A stretch of DNA of 64,000 nucleotides, taken from positions 2,232,001-2,296,000 of the forward strand of contig NC_089459.1 in NCBI RefSeq assembly GCF_026210795.1, read 5' to 3'. The stretch is from Rhizophagus irregularis. Its lineage: Eukaryota > Glomeromycota > Glomeromycetes > Glomerales > Glomeraceae. This document shows positions 61,207-64,000 of this stretch, one piece after another; position 1 is the first letter of the stretch, and each line of letters starts with the position of its first letter. Made by a program: the position numbers and the translations under genes. The notes under the pieces are model-generated. The model was not told where the DNA came from. It made no database searches and saw only the letters and a program-made list of their open reading frames with translations.

Positions 61207-62444
61207 ATATTTGATTCACATTTATCTTCCTTTACTATTTACGCTTTTATCATAGTGTAGTAATGATGGACAACAAAAAACATAATTTTTCTCCTCACCC
61301 TTCTCCCCTTATTAAATTTGGTCAAATTAATGTTAATGGATTATGTTCCCCAGTTTGACAACAACATTTGCTTAATTTTTTTTTCACTCTTCTTTTGGTG
61401 CTTTATCTTTGAATGACACTCGTCTTTCCCCTTCGAATGCTAAATTTATCTTTAACAACGAACATTCCCAACATCATTTTAGGTCCGTCCTATTGGGCCT
61501 GTTCGTCTTCTTCTCGTCCTCATGATGGTGTTGGTATTTTGCTTCGAACTCCTCTTCATAAACATGTTCAAACAATTGACTTTTGGAATGGTCGCCTTCT
61601 TAAATTAGATCTTTTTTTTCATCAAACGAAAATTTCTATTATTTCCTTATATTACCCTCCTTCTGGTTCTATTCATCATTCTATTAGTAATGATCTTATT
61701 GCCAAACTTTTTTCTTGGCTTGATCATGCTCGTGCTAATAACTATCATGTAGTCATTCTTGGCGACTTCAATGTTGATGAAATCGCCCATTCCAATTATT
61801 CACCCAATCATTTCAAACTTCTTCGATTACTTTCTTCTCGGTATTTTACCGATCATCAAGCTCATTTTTCTATCGAGGGTCCTGATCCTACCTTCTATTA
61901 TACTAATGGATCTTCTAGACTGGATTATATCTGATCTTCACCTGGTTTTCCTGCTCCTGGCCTCTTTTCGCAAGTGGTTGATTGCCCCAAGTTTCTTGAT
62001 CGTCCTTTTACCGATCATAAAGTTCTTATTACTGTTTTTGACTTTAGCTCTTGTCTGGCTATTTTGGCCAAATCTCGTCTCAAACAGAAAAAAGAATTGC
62101 GTACTATCTTTTCTTATACCTCCACCTCAGTTGAACAATGGAATAATTTTACCACTGAGATGGATGATTCTCTTGAAGTGTATTTAGACAGACAATATAA
62201 TTCTCGTCTTGATTTATCTTCTCTTTCTCTTGATCGTATGTGGCATGCCTTGAAAGCTGCCGTACTTAGTGCTGCAATTGAAACATTATCTTTTCAAAAA
62301 GTCTCCAACATGCACCGACATTCATACTCTCCCGAATTAACTAAACTTATTGCTATTAACAAGTTTTTAGATCGATTTTTATATCGTCTTACAACTCGTC
62401 ATTTTAATTGGCCTACTCAAATTTCGCAGATGACTGCCACTATA

Positions 62445-62613
62445 CATGCCACCCAAATTATTTTGGGCTGCCGTAATTATAAGTAAAATCCCAAATTCAA
62501 TTATGACATCCCAAATTATTTTGGCACTTTACATAGTAAATTATATATAAATTGAATGAATTACGACATTCCAAATTATAATTATGGCATCCCAAAATAA
62601 TTTGGACAGCATG
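62445..62613. mobile_element. 169-bp Stowaway-like MITE inserted in LINE ORF2
   Basis: Long terminal inverted repeats: CATGCCACCCAAATTATTTT at the left and AAAATAATTTGGACAGCATG at the right, with further pairing inwards (about 35 bp). Flanked by TATA on both sides (62441-62444, 62614-62617), consistent with a TA target as in Tc1/mariner MITEs. Removing the element and one TATA restores the LINE reading frame (MTATI joins TAALPSHLE). Confidence 0.85.
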
Positions 62614-62780
62614 TATAACTGCCGCTCTACCTTCCCATCTAGAGAATCTTGCATCTTTGCTTCCTGATTATTCAGTTCCTACTTATTCTACAACTCCTAT
62701 ATCTGAATTTAAATCATTTTTACGATCACAGAAGAATTTAGTTTCTGCTTTTCTATCTACTAAATTCGCCTAACATCTTA

Positions 62781-62958
62781 GGGGAGTTACACATATCACG
62801 TAATATTCATTTTATTATAAACCTTACCCCCCCCTGTTAGATTTTATAACCAATCAAATTATAATATTTATAAATCATATGATTTAAATAAGTGTAACGT
62901 AAAATTTTAACTACCCCCCTCCCCCCCTATAATAATTACATAATATGTGTAAGCTCCC
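62781..62958. mobile_element. 178-bp Tourist-like (PIF/Harbinger-type) MITE inserted in LINE ORF2
   Basis: Ends GGGGAGTTACACATATCACG and TAATATGTGTAAGCTCCC are inverted copies of about 25 bp with few mismatches. Both flanks are TTA (62778-62780, 62959-62961), the 3-bp target of PIF/Harbinger elements. The interior includes C-rich runs (CCTTACCCCCCCC, ACCCCCCTCCCCCCC) unusual in this AT-rich DNA. No coding capacity. Confidence 0.82.
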
Positions 62959-64000
62959 TTACGGACTCTGTAGAATACTACACCGCATTACGTGATGAAC
63001 ACTTTTCAAACTCGCTTGGCACTTTTATAGATTCTGCTTTATCAGTTGAAAAACGTTCGATTGTTCTTGACCGCGTCTTGGTTACCCTGGACTCTACTCC
63101 TACTTTATTAACGGACCCTTCGGATATTAAGCAAGCTGCTATTACTCACTTTCAATCAATTATTTCTCCTTCATTAGTCCGTTATTCTTCTATTACTTCA
63201 TTCCTTGCTCGATGGCAACAAGCTTACACTCCCCTTTCCGGTGTATCCGCTTCTTTATATGATCCCGTTTTGGCGCTTGTTTCCTTACAAGAATGGTCTG
63301 ATGTGATCTCTTCCATACTAAACAACAAAGCTTCTGGCCCTTCTAAAATCTCTTATAAAATGATTAAACATTTGTCCGGTGAAGTCTTGGATTTTTCTCT
63401 TTTACTTGCCAATACCTGCCTTTCTCGCGGTGATATTCCTGCTGATTGGCGTAAAGCCGTGGTTTATTCTATTCCTAAACCTCATGATTTTGATGCTCAA
63501 CTCAAGAACACTCGACCTATTACTCTTCTGGAAACTGTTCAAAAATATGTAGTTAAGGTCGTCACTAATCGTCTCTCTAACATCCTTGCGGACAATAATG
63601 TCCTTCAAGAAGGAAACTTTGCGGGCTTACCTGGTGGTTCTACTGATACCCCTATTAAGATGCTGGATGCAATTATCCATCAGCAGAAACATGACTCTAC
63701 TGATGATCAGGAACTATAGATCGTTTCTCAAGATATTTCTAAAGCTTTTGACTCTATGGATTTGAATATGCTTAAATTAGCTTTAGTTAGATTACACATC
63801 CCTGCGCTTTTAGTGCAATTTATTTTGAATCTTTTTACACGACATAACAATAGAATTATTACTTGTCATGGTGATACTGCTGCTTATCGAGTGCGTGTTG
63901 GTATCGATCAAGGAGAAATTATTTTCCCTCTACTTTGGATTATTTATTTAGATCCCTTTACTTACTGTTCTAAATCATGAAGCACGAGATTCTTTTATTT

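Larger units (their letters stand above)
58716..64000 (+). mobile_element. LINE (non-LTR) retrotransposon, degenerate, running off the window
   Basis: Gives two-ORF LINE structure: a moderately G+C-rich leader (about 58716-59202), ORF1 with an RRM-like region and a zinc knuckle, and ORF2 with an AP-endonuclease-like domain and a reverse transcriptase whose catalytic YxDD box lies beyond the window. Codon and base composition differ sharply from the host genes. Frameshifts in ORF1, stops in ORF2 and two MITE insertions in ORF2 show it is dead. Its left boundary is approximate. Clade not assigned. Confidence 0.88.
61263..64000 (+). pseudogene. LINE ORF2 (AP endonuclease and reverse transcriptase), broken and partial
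   Basis: The endonuclease motifs run in order, GQINVNGL (N-terminal strand), LSLNDTRLS, VVILGDFNVDE, SRLDYI and TDHKVL, but are split by a TGA near 61358, frame changes, and a TGA near 61933 where DYI-Trp is expected. Two MITEs interrupt the linker (62445-62613, 62781-62958). The reverse transcriptase starts after them: VVYSIPKPHD, NTRPITLLETVQKYV, GNFAGLPGGSTDTPI, then a TAG at 63717-63719 just before IVSQDISKAFDSMD (the Asp of this block is catalytic), and VGIDQGEIIFPLLWIIYLDP. The YxDD box and anything downstream are outside the window. Cannot encode an active enzyme as read. Confidence 0.85.

Noticed and set aside
1-64000. CRISPR arrays, tRNA or rRNA genes
   Set aside because: The tandem repeats lack regular unique spacers, and no cloverleaf with a GTTCGAATCC-type arm or rRNA core sequence was seen by eye; a tRNA search program was not available.

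Overview
The window looks like nuclear DNA of an arbuscular mycorrhizal fungus (Glomeromycotina, Rhizophagus-like). Reasons: it is extremely AT-rich with long homopolymer runs; genes are intron-rich with short GT-AG introns; a MATA-type HMG-box gene is present; and the accessory genes are degenerate nuclease, P-loop/LRR and Cys/His-motif families of the kind typical of that lineage. The lineage call is inference; no marker gene such as rRNA is present.

Layout. 0-4.6 kb is a satellite with a higher-order repeat of about 1.07 kb. 4.9-12.8 kb and 14.2-25.1 kb are gene-empty AT-rich DNA around one intronless HMG-box transcription factor gene (12828-14177, minus). 25.1-31.9 kb is an intact conserved block: a 13-exon SLA2/HIP1R-like endocytic adaptor (minus) divergent from an 8-exon U11/U12-65K (RNPC3-like) minor-spliceosome protein (plus), 282 bp apart. 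Both models were rebuilt by joining exons; phases stay consistent and total lengths are multiples of three.

From 33 kb on the character changes to mobile and decaying DNA. There is a broken P-loop GTPase/LRR gene; a complete hAT transposon with perfect 8-bp target duplication and an open 2-exon transposase; a Tc1/mariner-like element with a second element nested in it (a paralogous empty site lies at 58 kb); three copies of one 244-252 bp MITE with 8-bp target duplications; a possibly intact membrane-anchored PD-(D/E)XK nuclease gene; a plus-strand series of broken nuclease-type genes (49.4-53 kb); and a LINE retrotransposon (about 58.7-64 kb, running off the end) broken by frameshifts, stops and two MITE insertions.

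The conserved block and the accessory block sit side by side, as in a two-compartment genome. The most notable points are the HMG-box gene as nearest neighbour of SLA2 (the ascomycete MAT flank), the minor-spliceosome gene, three different nuclease types within about 5 kb, and transposon insertions whose boundaries can be read to the base.
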